Counted from the stretch's first letter, positions 34,830 to 43,664 are shown. The stretch is 64,000 nucleotides of DNA from Aeromicrobium sp. Root236 (GCF_001428805.1 NZ_LMIS01000001.1:2468976-2532975); one strand, 5' to 3'. The notes: generated by a model not told the origin, from the sequence alone. Numbers and translations are program-made.

Positions 34830-35776
34830 GAGCTCAGCCTTCCTGACGAGGTGAGGGACGGGGAGTGCGGGTCCTCGGTGGCGCTCAGCTGCAACGACGG
34901 GGAATCTCCGGCGAGCAGCGCACCGCGTACGCCGAGCGGGATGCTGTGCGCGCCGGGACCGTGGCCGAAGCCGAGCTCGCCGACCATGGGGATGCCCAGC
35001 GGGCCGAGGACCTCGAGGCACAGGGCGTGAATCTCCTCGACCGGCGAGCACTTCGCCCAGCTGCCGAGCGCGACGCCGGTGACGCCGTCGAACCAGCCCG
35101 ACCGGAGCAGGGTGTGGAGGTAGCCGTCGATCCGGTAGGTCGACTCGGTGAAGTCCTCGAGGAGGGCGATGCAGCCGGTGTTGTCGAGCGGCGGACGGCC
35201 GCGCGCGCCGGTCGTCATCGACAGCAGCGAGAGGTTGCCGCCGATGAGCCGCCCCTCGGCGTGGCCCTCGACCAGCGTGACCGCGCTCGCCGACGTCCAG
35301 GCGCTGACCGACTCGGGCTCGAGCACGGCGGTGCGCAGGGCCTCGCGGGCGACCTCGTCGTTGACCATGACGTCCGTGCTCAGCATCGGGGTGAACCACG
35401 TCGGCACGCCCAGCTGCTCGCGGATCCACTCGTGCAGCGCCGTGATGTCGGAGCTGCCGTAGAGCGGCTTCGGCTCGGCGGCGGTCATGGCCTCGCGATC
35501 GAGCAGGTCGAGCACTCGCACGGCACCGTAGCCGCCGCGGATGCAGAAGACCCCGGCGATGTCCGGGTCGCACCACGCCTGCTGCACGTCGTCAGCGCGT
35601 ACGCGGTCGTCGCCGGAGAGGTAGCTGGCGCGAGCGTGAGCCGCGGTGGCGCTCGGATACGTGACCGGGTGCAGCCCCCACGACTCGACGAGCTCGAGCG
35701 CGGTCGTCAGCAGGTGGGGCGGGATCGGGCCGGCGGGCGCGACGAGCGCGACTCGGTCGCCGGGCCGGATCCTCAT
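34826..35776 (-). CDS. S66-family LD-carboxypeptidase / microcin C immunity-like peptidase
   Basis: A 316-aa serine peptidase of the LdcA/MccF family: GDRVALVAPAGPI at the start, GVFCIRGGYGAVRVLDLLD, and the nucleophile Ser in PLYGSSDITALHEWI. The catalytic Glu and His lie in the second half (ALGSWAKCSPVEE, ELGFGHGPGAHSIPLGV). LdcA cleaves the L,D bond that releases D-Ala from cytoplasmic muropeptides. ATGA overlaps on both sides place it firmly in the transporter operon. Confidence 0.92.
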   Translation of the reverse strand: MRIRPGDRVALVAPAGPIPPHLLTTALELVESWGLHPVTYPSATAAHARASYLSGDDRVRADDVQQAWCDPDIAGVFCIRGGYGAVRVLDLLDREAMTAAEPKPLYGSSDITALHEWIREQLGVPTWFTPMLSTDVMVNDEVAREALRTAVLEPESVSAWTSASAVTLVEGHAEGRLIGGNLSLLSMTTGARGRPPLDNTGCIALLEDFTESTYRIDGYLHTLLRSGWFDGVTGVALGSWAKCSPVEEIHALCLEVLGPLGIPMVGELGFGHGPGAHSIPLGVRGALLAGDSPSLQLSATEDPHSPSLTSSGRLSS

Positions 35777-37398
35777 CGCAGGCCCAGCTTGGACGGCACC
35801 ACGACGAGCAGCGACTTGGTGTAGTCGTGCTGAGGGTCGAGCAGGACCTGTTCCACCGGTCCATTCTCGACGATGCGGCCCTGATGCATCACGACAACGC
35901 GGTCGGCGATGTTCCAGGCCAGCCCGAGGTCGTGCGTGATGACGAGGGCGCCGAGCCCGAGGTCGCGCCGCAGCTGCAGCAGCAGCGCGAGGATCTCGCC
36001 GCGCACGGAGGCGTCGAGGCTCGCAACCGGCTCGTCGGCGACGAGGTAGGTCGGGTCGAGCGCGAGTGCGCCGGCGATGACGACGCGCTGGCGCTGGCCG
36101 CCGGACAGCTCCTGCGGGATCGCCGCGAAGAACCGCTCGGGCGGCGTCAGCTCGGCCCGGGTCAGCGCGCGGATGACCCGTTCACGCTCGTCGTCGAGCC
36201 CGTGGATGCGGATGCCCTCGGCCACCGCTTCGTAGACGGTGTGCTTGGGGTTGAGCGACGCGGTCGGGTCCTGCAGGACGTACTGGACCTGGCGCCGGTA
36301 CGCCTTGAGGGCCGCGCGCCGGTGCGGCAGCGGCTTGCCCTCGTGGAGCACGTGGCCGCTGGTCGGCTTCTGCAGCCCGAGGATCGTCCGTGCGAGGGTC
36401 GTCTTGCCCGAGCCGGACTGGCCGACGAGGGCGACGATCTCGCCGGAGCCGCAGGTCAGGTCGACGTGGTCCACCGCGCGTACGTGCTGGCCGCGTGACC
36501 GGAAGTCGACCACGAGGTCGCGGACCTCGAGGACCGCGTGCTCCGCGGTGACCGGAGCAGCCCCTTCGGCGTGCACGGCTTGCGAGCCCACGACGAGGCG
36601 GGACGAGGGGTCGCCGATGATCGGGAACGCGGCAGCCAGCTCCTTGGTGTGCTCGTGCGTCGGGGCGGTGAGGATCTGCTGCGCGTTGCCCTGCTCGACG
36701 ATGCGGCCGTTCCGCATCACCACGATCCGGTCGCACACCGCGGCGAGCACCGCGAGGTCGTGGCTGATCATCACGAGCGTCAGCTCGCGATCGCGGACGA
36801 GCCCGTTGAGCACGTCGAGCACCTGCGCCTGCACGACGACGTCGAGCGCCGTGGTCGGCTCGTCGGCGATGATCAGCTCGGGGTCGCAGGCCAGCGCCAT
36901 GGCGATCATGACGCGCTGCCGTTGACCGCCGGAGAGCTCGTGCGGATAGGCGCGGCCCTTCGCGGGGGTCAGGTCGACCAGTGCCAGCAGCTCGTCGACC
37001 CGGCGCAGCCGCGCCGCCGAGTCGGGGAACTCCTTGGTGCTGTGCAGTGCGAGCGCCTCGGCGACCTGATGGCGTACCTGCCGGACGGGGTTGAGCGAGT
37101 GCATCGCGCCCTGGAAGACGATCGCGGCCTCGGTCCATCGCACGGCGCGCAGCCGGCCCCAGGTCATGTCGGAGACGTCCTCACCCTGCAGCACGATGCG
37201 TCCCTCGATGCGGGCGGTCCGCGGGAGCAGGCGCAGGACCGACATGGCGAGCGTCGACTTGCCGCAGCCGGACTCGCCGGCAAGACCCACGGTGCCGCCG
37301 CGCTCGACCTCGAGGCTGACGCCGTCGACCGCGACGTTGCCGCCGGCGTACGTGATGCGGACGTCGTCCCAGACGAGCGTCGGTGTCTCCTCGGTCAT
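35773..37398 (-). CDS. Dipeptide/oligopeptide ABC transporter, fused tandem ATPases (DppD-DppF)
   Basis: A 541-aa protein with two complete nucleotide-binding domains. The first has Walker A GESGCGKST, signature LSGGQRQRVMIAMA and Walker B ELIIADEPTTALD. The second has GQSGSGKTT, LSGGQRQRVVIAGA and YLVADEPVASLD. In enteric systems these are separate DppD and DppF proteins; here they are fused, as in many actinobacteria. The ATG at 37398 overlaps the stop of the permease upstream by one base (TGATG). It energises the peptide importer. Confidence 0.95.
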   Translation of the reverse strand: MTEETPTLVWDDVRITYAGGNVAVDGVSLEVERGGTVGLAGESGCGKSTLAMSVLRLLPRTARIEGRIVLQGEDVSDMTWGRLRAVRWTEAAIVFQGAMHSLNPVRQVRHQVAEALALHSTKEFPDSAARLRRVDELLALVDLTPAKGRAYPHELSGGQRQRVMIAMALACDPELIIADEPTTALDVVVQAQVLDVLNGLVRDRELTLVMISHDLAVLAAVCDRIVVMRNGRIVEQGNAQQILTAPTHEHTKELAAAFPIIGDPSSRLVVGSQAVHAEGAAPVTAEHAVLEVRDLVVDFRSRGQHVRAVDHVDLTCGSGEIVALVGQSGSGKTTLARTILGLQKPTSGHVLHEGKPLPHRRAALKAYRRQVQYVLQDPTASLNPKHTVYEAVAEGIRIHGLDDERERVIRALTRAELTPPERFFAAIPQELSGGQRQRVVIAGALALDPTYLVADEPVASLDASVRGEILALLLQLRRDLGLGALVITHDLGLAWNIADRVVVMHQGRIVENGPVEQVLLDPQHDYTKSLLVVVPSKLGLR

Positions 37399-38291
37399 CA
37401 GCGGGACCTCAGCGTCGGGTTGAGGACGGCCTCGAGGCCGCGACCCACGAGGGTGAAGCACAGCACGACGATGACGATCGCAATGCCGGGGGCGAGGACG
37501 AACCACCAGTAGCCGGCGGTCGCCGCACCCGTGTCGAGCGCGGTCTTGAGCATCGAGCCCCACGAGAACGTCGTGGGATCGCCGAGACCGAGGAACGCCA
37601 GCGTCGACTCGAGGATGATCGCCTGCCCGACCACCAGCGTGGTGTTGGCCATGACGAGCGGCAACACCGACGGGAACACGTGCTTGCCGATGATGTGCAC
37701 GTCGCCGGCGCCGAGCGCGCGAGCCCGCTCGATGTAGGGCCGGGTCTCGATCGTCAGCGTCTGTGCGCGTACGACTCGGGCCGTGTGGGCCCAGCACGTC
37801 ACGCCGATCGCGATGATGATCGTCGACAGGCCGCGGGACAGCACGGCCGACAGCACGATCGCCAGCACGAGGCTCGGGACGACGAGGAAGAAGTCGATGA
37901 TCCGCAGCACCACGGCGCGGATCACGCCGGTGAAGTGGCCTGCTGCCATGCCGAGCGTCGTGCCGATGATCATGGCCATCGCCGTGGCCGAGAAGCCCAC
38001 GAGCAGAGATGCCCGCGACCCCCAGAGCAGCAGCCCCAGGACGTCGCGACCGGACGGGTCGGTGCCGAGCCAGTGCCCGCCGCTGGGCGACTCGTTGCCC
38101 CGCGCGGTCACCTTGGTGACGTCGAGGCGGTCCATCGGCATGAGCACCGGAGCCAGCAACGCGAGCACGATGATCAGGAGCAGCAGCACGGCGCCGATCA
38201 CCGCCGACGGGTGCGAGCCGATCTCGCGTACGACCTCGGTGAACCGTGCACGGCGGCGGGCCAGGATCGCCGCCCGTCCCGACGTCGTCAT
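37398..38291 (-). CDS. Peptide ABC transporter permease (DppC-like)
   Basis: A 297-aa permease with six membrane helices, a GGHWLGTDPSGRDVLGLLLWG periplasmic signature typical of DppC/OppC, and the EAA loop ERARALGAGDVHIIGKHVFP. The ORF is open further upstream, but the ATG at 38291 overlaps the DppB-like stop by ATGA and matches the family N-terminus. Confidence 0.94.
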   Translation of the reverse strand: MTTSGRAAILARRRARFTEVVREIGSHPSAVIGAVLLLLIIVLALLAPVLMPMDRLDVTKVTARGNESPSGGHWLGTDPSGRDVLGLLLWGSRASLLVGFSATAMAMIIGTTLGMAAGHFTGVIRAVVLRIIDFFLVVPSLVLAIVLSAVLSRGLSTIIIAIGVTCWAHTARVVRAQTLTIETRPYIERARALGAGDVHIIGKHVFPSVLPLVMANTTLVVGQAIILESTLAFLGLGDPTTFSWGSMLKTALDTGAATAGYWWFVLAPGIAIVIVVLCFTLVGRGLEAVLNPTLRSR

Positions 38292-39307
38292 GAGGACTTC
38301 AATCGTGGGTCGAGGACGCGGTAGAGCAGGTCCGCGATGAAGTTCATGACGATCACTGCGGCGGAGAACACCACGAAGCACCCCTGCACCAGCGGGAAGT
38401 CCGGCGCGCTGAGCCCCTTGTACATCAGGTAGCCGAGGCCCGGCCAGGAGAACACCGTCTCCACCGTCACGGTGCCGGCGATCAGCAGGCCGAGGGTCAG
38501 GAAGATCAGGGTCACGGTCGGCAGCAGCGCGTTGGGCACGGCGTGCCGCGTACGTACGAGGTCCTCGCGCAGGCCCTTGGCGCGAGCCGTGGTGAGGTAG
38601 TCGGCCGACATCTCCTCGAGCACCGAGGCGCGCATGACCATGAGGTACTGCGCATAGATCACCGCGACCATCGTGACGACCGGCAGCACGAGGTGGTGGG
38701 CCACGTCGAGCACGTGCGCCATGCCGGTGTCGGTCGACGCGGCCGTGCTCATGCCGCCGGTGGGGAACCAGCCGAGACCGCCGCCGAAGACGAGCAGCAG
38801 CAGGAGGCCGAGCCAGAACGTCGGCACCGACCAGAACACCAACGCGACGCCGGTGTGGATCTTGTCGAACCAGCTGCCGCGCCGCCACGCCGCCTTCTGG
38901 CCGAGCCACAGGCCGAGGGCGACCGAGATGATCGCCGCGGTGCCGGTGAGCAGCAGCGTCGGGCCGATGTAGTCGCCGATCAGGTCGGTGACGGGGCGCC
39001 GATAGACGTACGAGGTGCCGAGGTCACCCGTGAACAGGTCGCGGACGAAGCGCCAGAACTGCACGAGCAGCGGCTGGTCGAGGCCCATCTCCTGGCGGAG
39101 CCGCTCGACCTCGCCGGGACTGACCTGGCGGCCGCGGGTCATGTTGATCGCCGGGTCGCCGGGGATGATCCGGAACATGAAGAACCCGAGCACCACGACC
39201 AGCGCGAGGCTGATGAGCGCACCGCCGGCCTTGAGTGCGAGGTACCGCGGCAGCGAGGACCCCCTCGTGTCCTCGCTGTCCGCGGGGACCGTCTCGATGA
39301 CGGTCAT
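38288..39307 (-). CDS. Peptide ABC transporter permease (DppB-like)
   Basis: A 339-aa permease: FMFRIIPGDPAINMTRGRQVS after helix 1 is the DppB signature, followed by GLDQPLLVQFWRFVRDLFTGD. The EAA loop TARAKGLREDLVRTRHAVPN precedes the last helices. It starts 3 nt after the binding-protein stop and forms the translocation channel with the DppC-like protein. Confidence 0.94.
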   Translation of the reverse strand: MTVIETVPADSEDTRGSSLPRYLALKAGGALISLALVVVLGFFMFRIIPGDPAINMTRGRQVSPGEVERLRQEMGLDQPLLVQFWRFVRDLFTGDLGTSYVYRRPVTDLIGDYIGPTLLLTGTAAIISVALGLWLGQKAAWRRGSWFDKIHTGVALVFWSVPTFWLGLLLLLVFGGGLGWFPTGGMSTAASTDTGMAHVLDVAHHLVLPVVTMVAVIYAQYLMVMRASVLEEMSADYLTTARAKGLREDLVRTRHAVPNALLPTVTLIFLTLGLLIAGTVTVETVFSWPGLGYLMYKGLSAPDFPLVQGCFVVFSAAVIVMNFIADLLYRVLDPRLKSS

Positions 39308-39310
39308 GTC

Positions 39311-41122
39311 TCACTCCCTGTCTTGGGCCGTGCTGCGTCGGCGCGAGGCCACGATGGCGCCTCCGGCCGCCGCGATCACCACGATGGCACCCACCGGGAT
39401 GACCCAGCCGGGCAGCCCACCGTCGTCGTCCGACGCGCTGTCGGAGCCGGCGGGCTTGGCCCCGTAGAGACCCCAGTAGCCGTTCTGGTTGAGGATCACG
39501 CCGCCCTTCTCGGGCTGCAGGCCGAAGCCGGTGAAGTGGTCGCTGCGGTAGGCCTCGAGCGGCTTGATGTACCAGATCGGGTCGCTGACGTACGCGTCGT
39601 AGAGGATGCTGAACGCCTTCTTGACCAGCTCCTGGCGCTTGCCCTCGTCGAGCTCGGCGTGCTGCGCCTTGAAGGCCGCGTCGAACTCCGGCGAGCACCA
39701 GTTGTTCTCGCTCGTGTTGCCCGAGCCGTCGGCGTTGGGCCGCGACGCGCAGGTGTTCATCGCCAGCTGGTTGTCGGGGTCGGGGCCGAGGCTCCAGCCG
39801 GTGAAGTACAGGTCGTACTTGCCGAGCGTCGAGTCCTCGTTGACCTTGTCGGGCGTGACCATCGAGACGTCGAGGCCGATGCCGATCTCCTTGAACCAGC
39901 TCGTCAGGAAGTCGGCCATCTGGGCGTGCGCCGGCTCCGTGTTGCGGCCCATGAGGCGGAACTTCAGCGGCTTGCCGTCCTTGTCCTCGCGGATGCCGTT
40001 GGAGCCCTTCTTGTAGCCGGCCTCGTCGAGCAGCTTGTTGGCGCCGTCGAGGTCGAAGGGGACCTCCTGGTAGCCGTCGGCGAAGCCGAAGAAGTTCTCG
40101 TACGACTTGGGCACCTCGGTCTGGCCGAGGTCGCCGAGTCCCTGGAGGACGCGGTCGAGCAGCGTCTTCTTGTCGACCGCCATGAAGATCGCCTTGCGGA
40201 GCTTGGGGTCCTTGAGTGCCGGGTTGCCGTCGCCCATGGGCTTGCCGTCGATGTCGATCGCGCCGGGGTTGATCGCGAGCGCCTGGTAGCGGCGACCGAT
40301 GCCGGCGTGCCGCGCGATGTTCTTGGCGCCCTTGAGCGAGTCGTACTGAGCCGGCGTCAGGCCGTCGGCGATGTCGACCTCACCGGACTTGAGTCCCTGC
40401 ACCGCGGCGTCGGAGTTCTTGTAGGCCACGTACGTGACGCCGGAGACCTTGGGCTCGCCGCGCCAGAAGTTGGGGTTGGCCTTGAGCTGCACGGACTGAC
40501 CGGTCTTGTAGGACGTGATCGTGAACGGTCCCGAGCCGACGACGTCCTTGTCGGCGGCGAACTTGGCGGCGTCCTGCCTCTCCCAGACGTGCTTGGGGAC
40601 GATCGGGATCTCCTGGCCGGGGTTGGGCGCCTGCGCGGACTTGAGCGTCATGACGACGGTCTGCGGGTCGGTGGCCTTGACGTCGGCGATGTTGGTGACC
40701 AGGCCGCCGTTGGCCGCCTGCAGCGCCGAGGTCTTCATGATCGAGGTGTAGGTGTAGACGACGTCGTCGGCGGTGATCGCCTTGCCGTCGGACCACTTGC
40801 GGTCCTTGGGGATGTGGAACGTCCAGGTGATGCCGTCCTCGCTGGTCTCCCACTTGTCGGCGACGCCGGCGTCGGGCTCGCTGTTGCGGCCGTAGCCGAC
40901 GAGCGCCTCGTACTGGTAGCGGTTGATGCCGGTGCTCTGCAGCAGGACCGCGGTGAACGGGTTGAACGTGTCGATGTCGTTGAACATCGCGACCTTGATG
41001 GGCTTCGAGTCGTCAGCGGCGTGCGCCGGTGTCGTCACGGCGAGTCCGGCGAGGGTGAGGAGTGCGGCCACCGCGACCCCCGTGAGTGTCCGGAGGAGGC
41101 GTGGGCGAGACGTGGTGATCAT
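39311..41122 (-). CDS. Peptide ABC transporter substrate-binding protein with C-terminal membrane anchor
   Basis: A 603-aa DppA/OppA-type binding protein. It has a Sec signal peptide (RLLRTLTGVAVAALLTLAGLA, cleaved around APAHA-A... near residue 35), no lipobox cysteine, and SBP_bac_5 motifs (GITWTFHIPKDRKWSDGKAIT, AIFMAVDKKTLLDRVLQGLG). Instead of a lipid anchor the C-terminus has a Ser/Asp-rich linker, a transmembrane helix (WVIPVGAIVVIAAAGGAIVA) and a basic tail. First gene of the eight-gene operon; the start ATG at 41122 follows GGGGA. Confidence 0.93.
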   Translation of the reverse strand: MITTSRPRLLRTLTGVAVAALLTLAGLAVTTPAHAADDSKPIKVAMFNDIDTFNPFTAVLLQSTGINRYQYEALVGYGRNSEPDAGVADKWETSEDGITWTFHIPKDRKWSDGKAITADDVVYTYTSIMKTSALQAANGGLVTNIADVKATDPQTVVMTLKSAQAPNPGQEIPIVPKHVWERQDAAKFAADKDVVGSGPFTITSYKTGQSVQLKANPNFWRGEPKVSGVTYVAYKNSDAAVQGLKSGEVDIADGLTPAQYDSLKGAKNIARHAGIGRRYQALAINPGAIDIDGKPMGDGNPALKDPKLRKAIFMAVDKKTLLDRVLQGLGDLGQTEVPKSYENFFGFADGYQEVPFDLDGANKLLDEAGYKKGSNGIREDKDGKPLKFRLMGRNTEPAHAQMADFLTSWFKEIGIGLDVSMVTPDKVNEDSTLGKYDLYFTGWSLGPDPDNQLAMNTCASRPNADGSGNTSENNWCSPEFDAAFKAQHAELDEGKRQELVKKAFSILYDAYVSDPIWYIKPLEAYRSDHFTGFGLQPEKGGVILNQNGYWGLYGAKPAGSDSASDDDGGLPGWVIPVGAIVVIAAAGGAIVASRRRSTAQDRE

Positions 41123-41174
41123 GGGTCCCCGATCCTGGAGTGCCTGGGTGCCGAGTCGTCCCGGCACCCTTCGC

Positions 41175-41203
41175 ACTGTTCAGCAGGGCTGGGTCGATGT
41201 CAA
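41175..41203 (-). promoter_or_regulatory. Sigma-70-type promoter of the peptide-uptake operon
   Basis: On the minus strand a perfect -35 TTGACA (41203-41198) is followed after 17 bp by AACAGT (41180-41175). Transcription would start near 41167, leaving a leader of about 45 nt before the binding-protein start codon. Confidence 0.6.
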
Positions 41204-41235
41204 TGATTTTCGCAGGATACGTAACACAACTTTCA

Positions 41236-41248
41236 CACGCTGAGCGTG
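41236..41248. promoter_or_regulatory. Palindromic operator candidate in the divergent region
   Basis: CACGCT-G-AGCGTG is a perfect 13-bp palindrome upstream of both the peptide-uptake operon and the M20 peptidase gene. A second inverted pair, TCCGCA-AATC-TGCGGA, lies at 41309-41324 close to the M20 start. Either could bind a shared regulator. Confidence 0.5.
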
Positions 41249-41348
41249 AATGATCGAAAAACTGGACCGATCTGGTCACCGTGGTGCACAGTAGGCTGCC
41301 TGATGTGTTCCGCAAATCTGCGGACATCGCGTGGGGGAGGAGTCAGCC

Positions 41349-42671
41349 GTGGCCGAGCGCCCCGATGTCGTCTCCCTGCTGCAGACCCTGCTGAGGTTCG
41401 ACACCACCAACCGTGCGCCGGGCGACGCCGAGGGCGAGCTCGCGGCGGCGGTCTGGATCCACGACCAGCTCAAGCTCGCCGGCCTCGAGCCGGTCATGCT
41501 GGCGCGCGACGACGCACCGGAGCGCGCCAATGTGGTCGTACGCGTGCCGGGCACGGACCCGTCGCTCGAGGGGCTGCTGGTGCACGCGCACCTCGACGTC
41601 GTACCGGCTGAGCCCGAGCAGTGGAGCTTCGACCCGTTCGGCGGCGATCTCGTGGACGGCTACGTCACCGGTCGCGGCGCGATGGACATGAAGGACATGG
41701 CGGCGATGACCCTGGCGGTGCTGCTCGACTGGGCCGCCTCCGGCGCCCGGCCGCGGCGCGACGTCGTGGTCGCGTTCGTCGCCGACGAGGAGACCGACGG
41801 GGCGTACGGCGCGCAGTGGCTCGTCGACGCGCACCCCGACCTGTTCGCCGGCGTGGCGGTCGGCATTGGTGAGTCCGGTGGCGTCGTCGAGTCCTACGCC
41901 GGCGTCGACGGTCCGGTGCGGCTCGCCCGGATCGCGGCCGGTGAGCGCGGCACGCTGCACCTCAAGCTCACGGCGACCGGCAGCTCAGGGCATGCCTCGC
42001 GGCCGGCGGAGGGCAGCGCCGTGCTCGCGCTCGTCGACGCCCTGCACCGCATCGGCCACCACGATTGGCCGCTGCACATGTCGCCGCTGGTGCGCGCACA
42101 GCTCGAGCAGACGGCTGCCGCCCTGGGCCTCCCGGCGGACCTCGATGACGACGACGGCGTGCTGCGCACGATCGCCTCGCTGGGCGACGCCGCCGACGTC
42201 GCGCTCTTCACGGTGCGTGCTTCGACGACGCCGACGGTCGTGCGCGCGGGCTACAAGGTCAACGTCGTGCCGGGCCTTGCTGAGGCGGAGGTTGACGTAC
42301 GCTGCCCGCCCGGGTTCGAGGACGAGCTGCTTGCCGCGCTGCCGGGCCTCATCGGCGACGGGGTCACGTTCGAGCACTCGGTGCGGGAGCCGTCGGTGCA
42401 GGCGCCTATCGACGGGGCCTGGTTCGACGCGATGGTCGCCTCGATCCAGCACGTCGACCCGTCCGCGGTCGTCATCCCCGGCTGCCTCGGCGGGGGCACG
42501 GACGCCAAGGCGTTCAGCCTGCTCGGCATCGCCTGCTACGGCTTCGCGCCGGCGACGGCCGATCCCGAAGGCCGTCGACGCTCGGGCATACACGGGGTCG
42601 ATGAGAGGGTGCCGGTGTCGTCGCTGCGCGGTGGCCTGGAGATCCTGGCGCACTTCCTCGCTACGGTGTGA
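41349..42671 (+). CDS. M20 family metallopeptidase
   Basis: A 440-aa di-zinc peptidase/deacylase. Zinc ligands are in LVHAHLDVVP, GRGAMDMKDM and FVADEETDGAYG, with a dimerisation domain in the middle (GSSGHASRP) and a final HGVDERVPVSSL histidine. The GTG at 41349 is chosen over one 18 nt upstream because GGGGAGGAG lies exactly between them as its ribosome binding site. It probably releases amino acids from short peptides delivered by the divergent transporter. Confidence 0.93.
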   Translation: MAERPDVVSLLQTLLRFDTTNRAPGDAEGELAAAVWIHDQLKLAGLEPVMLARDDAPERANVVVRVPGTDPSLEGLLVHAHLDVVPAEPEQWSFDPFGGDLVDGYVTGRGAMDMKDMAAMTLAVLLDWAASGARPRRDVVVAFVADEETDGAYGAQWLVDAHPDLFAGVAVGIGESGGVVESYAGVDGPVRLARIAAGERGTLHLKLTATGSSGHASRPAEGSAVLALVDALHRIGHHDWPLHMSPLVRAQLEQTAAALGLPADLDDDDGVLRTIASLGDAADVALFTVRASTTPTVVRAGYKVNVVPGLAEAEVDVRCPPGFEDELLAALPGLIGDGVTFEHSVREPSVQAPIDGAWFDAMVASIQHVDPSAVVIPGCLGGGTDAKAFSLLGIACYGFAPATADPEGRRRSGIHGVDERVPVSSLRGGLEILAHFLATV

Positions 42672-42674
42672 CGC

Positions 42675-43481
42675 GTGCGCCTGCCACCGCTGTCCGACGA
42701 CGTCGAGTGGTCGGTGTGCGTACGCGATGTGGTCTCGTCGCGAGTGTTGGCTGCGGTGTCTGCTGATCGCGTCCTGCGTACCGCCAGCATCGGCAAGCTG
42801 TTCCTGCTGATCGAGATCGCCCGTGCCGCTGCTGCCGGTGAGCTCGACCTCGCCGAGGAGGTCGCGCGTACCAACGAGGACCTCGTCGCCGACTCCGGCC
42901 TCTGGCACCTGATGAGCCGCGACGCGTTCACGATCGACGACCTCTGCTGGCTCGTCGGCGGGTTCAGCGACAACCTCGCAACGAACGTCCTGGTGCGTCG
43001 CATCGGAGTCTCCGCCGTGGGTGCGACTTCGGAGTCGCTGGGCTTCGTACGTTCGGCGCTGCTCGACCGGGTCCGGGACGATCGTTCGCCGGAGGATCCG
43101 TGGACGCTGTCGGCCGGCAACGCCGAGGAGCTCTCCGACCTCATGGCTCGTCTCCGCCGTGGCGACATCGTCTCTGCGTCGGTGAGCTCGCGCGTGCTCC
43201 GGTGGGTCGCAGCGAACGCCGACCTCTCGATGGTCGCCGCTGCGTTCGGCCTCGATCCTCTCGCGCACGCCGAACCCGATCGCGGCGTCACGCTCGTCAA
43301 CAAGACCGGCACGATCAGCACGGTCCGCGGTGATGTCGGTGTCGTCTCCGGCCCTGCGGCGTTCGTTGCGTACGCGGTGCTGGCGAGCTGGCCTGACGAC
43401 GCCGCCGCCGACCCGCGCGACCGCGTCCTCGCCGAGATGGCAGCGATCGGCGCCACCATCCGTACGCACATCGGCGCCTGA
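42675..43481 (+). CDS. Serine hydrolase, class A beta-lactamase fold, no signal peptide
   Basis: A 268-aa protein with all three penicillin-interacting motifs: Ser38-x-x-Lys41 (SIGK), Ser98-Asp99-Asn100 and Lys210-Thr211-Gly212. The Glu166-type omega loop of true class A enzymes is replaced by a region I cannot align with confidence. There is no export signal, so it is predicted cytoplasmic, unlike beta-lactamases. It starts 3 nt after the M20 peptidase gene. A role as a cytoplasmic amidase or peptidase on muropeptides is possible. Confidence 0.85.
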   Translation: MRLPPLSDDVEWSVCVRDVVSSRVLAAVSADRVLRTASIGKLFLLIEIARAAAAGELDLAEEVARTNEDLVADSGLWHLMSRDAFTIDDLCWLVGGFSDNLATNVLVRRIGVSAVGATSESLGFVRSALLDRVRDDRSPEDPWTLSAGNAEELSDLMARLRRGDIVSASVSSRVLRWVAANADLSMVAAAFGLDPLAHAEPDRGVTLVNKTGTISTVRGDVGVVSGPAAFVAYAVLASWPDDAAADPRDRVLAEMAAIGATIRTHIGA

Positions 43482-43526
43482 GGGCCGGATTCGGCTGGCG
43501 TCACGGCTTCCGGTAACCTCGTCCGC

Positions 43527-43613
43527 GGTGGCGTGTCCGAGCGGCCGAAGGTGCATCACTCGAAATGATGTGTGGGCTCAAACCCACCGTGGGTTCAAAT
43601 CCCACCGCCACCG
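43527..43613 (+). tRNA. tRNA-Ser (anticodon CGA)
   Basis: An 87-nt gene. The acceptor stem GGTGGCG/CGCCACC is followed by discriminator G. The anticodon stem CATCA/TGATG encloses loop CTCGAAA with CGA at 43561-43563 (reads UCG). The long variable arm GTGGG-CTCAAA-CCCAC is diagnostic for serine, and the T arm is GTGGG-TTCAAAT-CCCAC. CCA is not encoded. No integrase or prophage lies next to it. Confidence 0.97.
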
Positions 43614-43623
43614 CACGATGAAG

Positions 43624-43664
43624 ACCCCCGATTTTGCTGTCGCTGCAGCAGGGTCGGGGGTTTT
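43624..43664 (+). terminator. Intrinsic terminator after tRNA-Ser
   Basis: ACCCCCGA (43624) pairs with TCGGGGGT (43654-43661), loop about 22 nt containing a smaller CTGCAG fold, and the stem runs straight into TTTT. Located 10 bp after the tRNA. Confidence 0.88.

Noticed and set aside
38543-41206. Plus-strand open frame of 887 codons opposite the peptide transporter genes
   Set aside because: It mirrors the minus-strand codon pattern, is rich in Arg/Val/Glu/Leu without domains, and covers well-identified permease and binding-protein genes. Long antisense frames are normal at this GC content.
42675-43481. Antibiotic-resistance beta-lactamase
   Set aside because: No export signal, no convincing omega-loop glutamate, and a peptidase operon context; resistance cannot be inferred.
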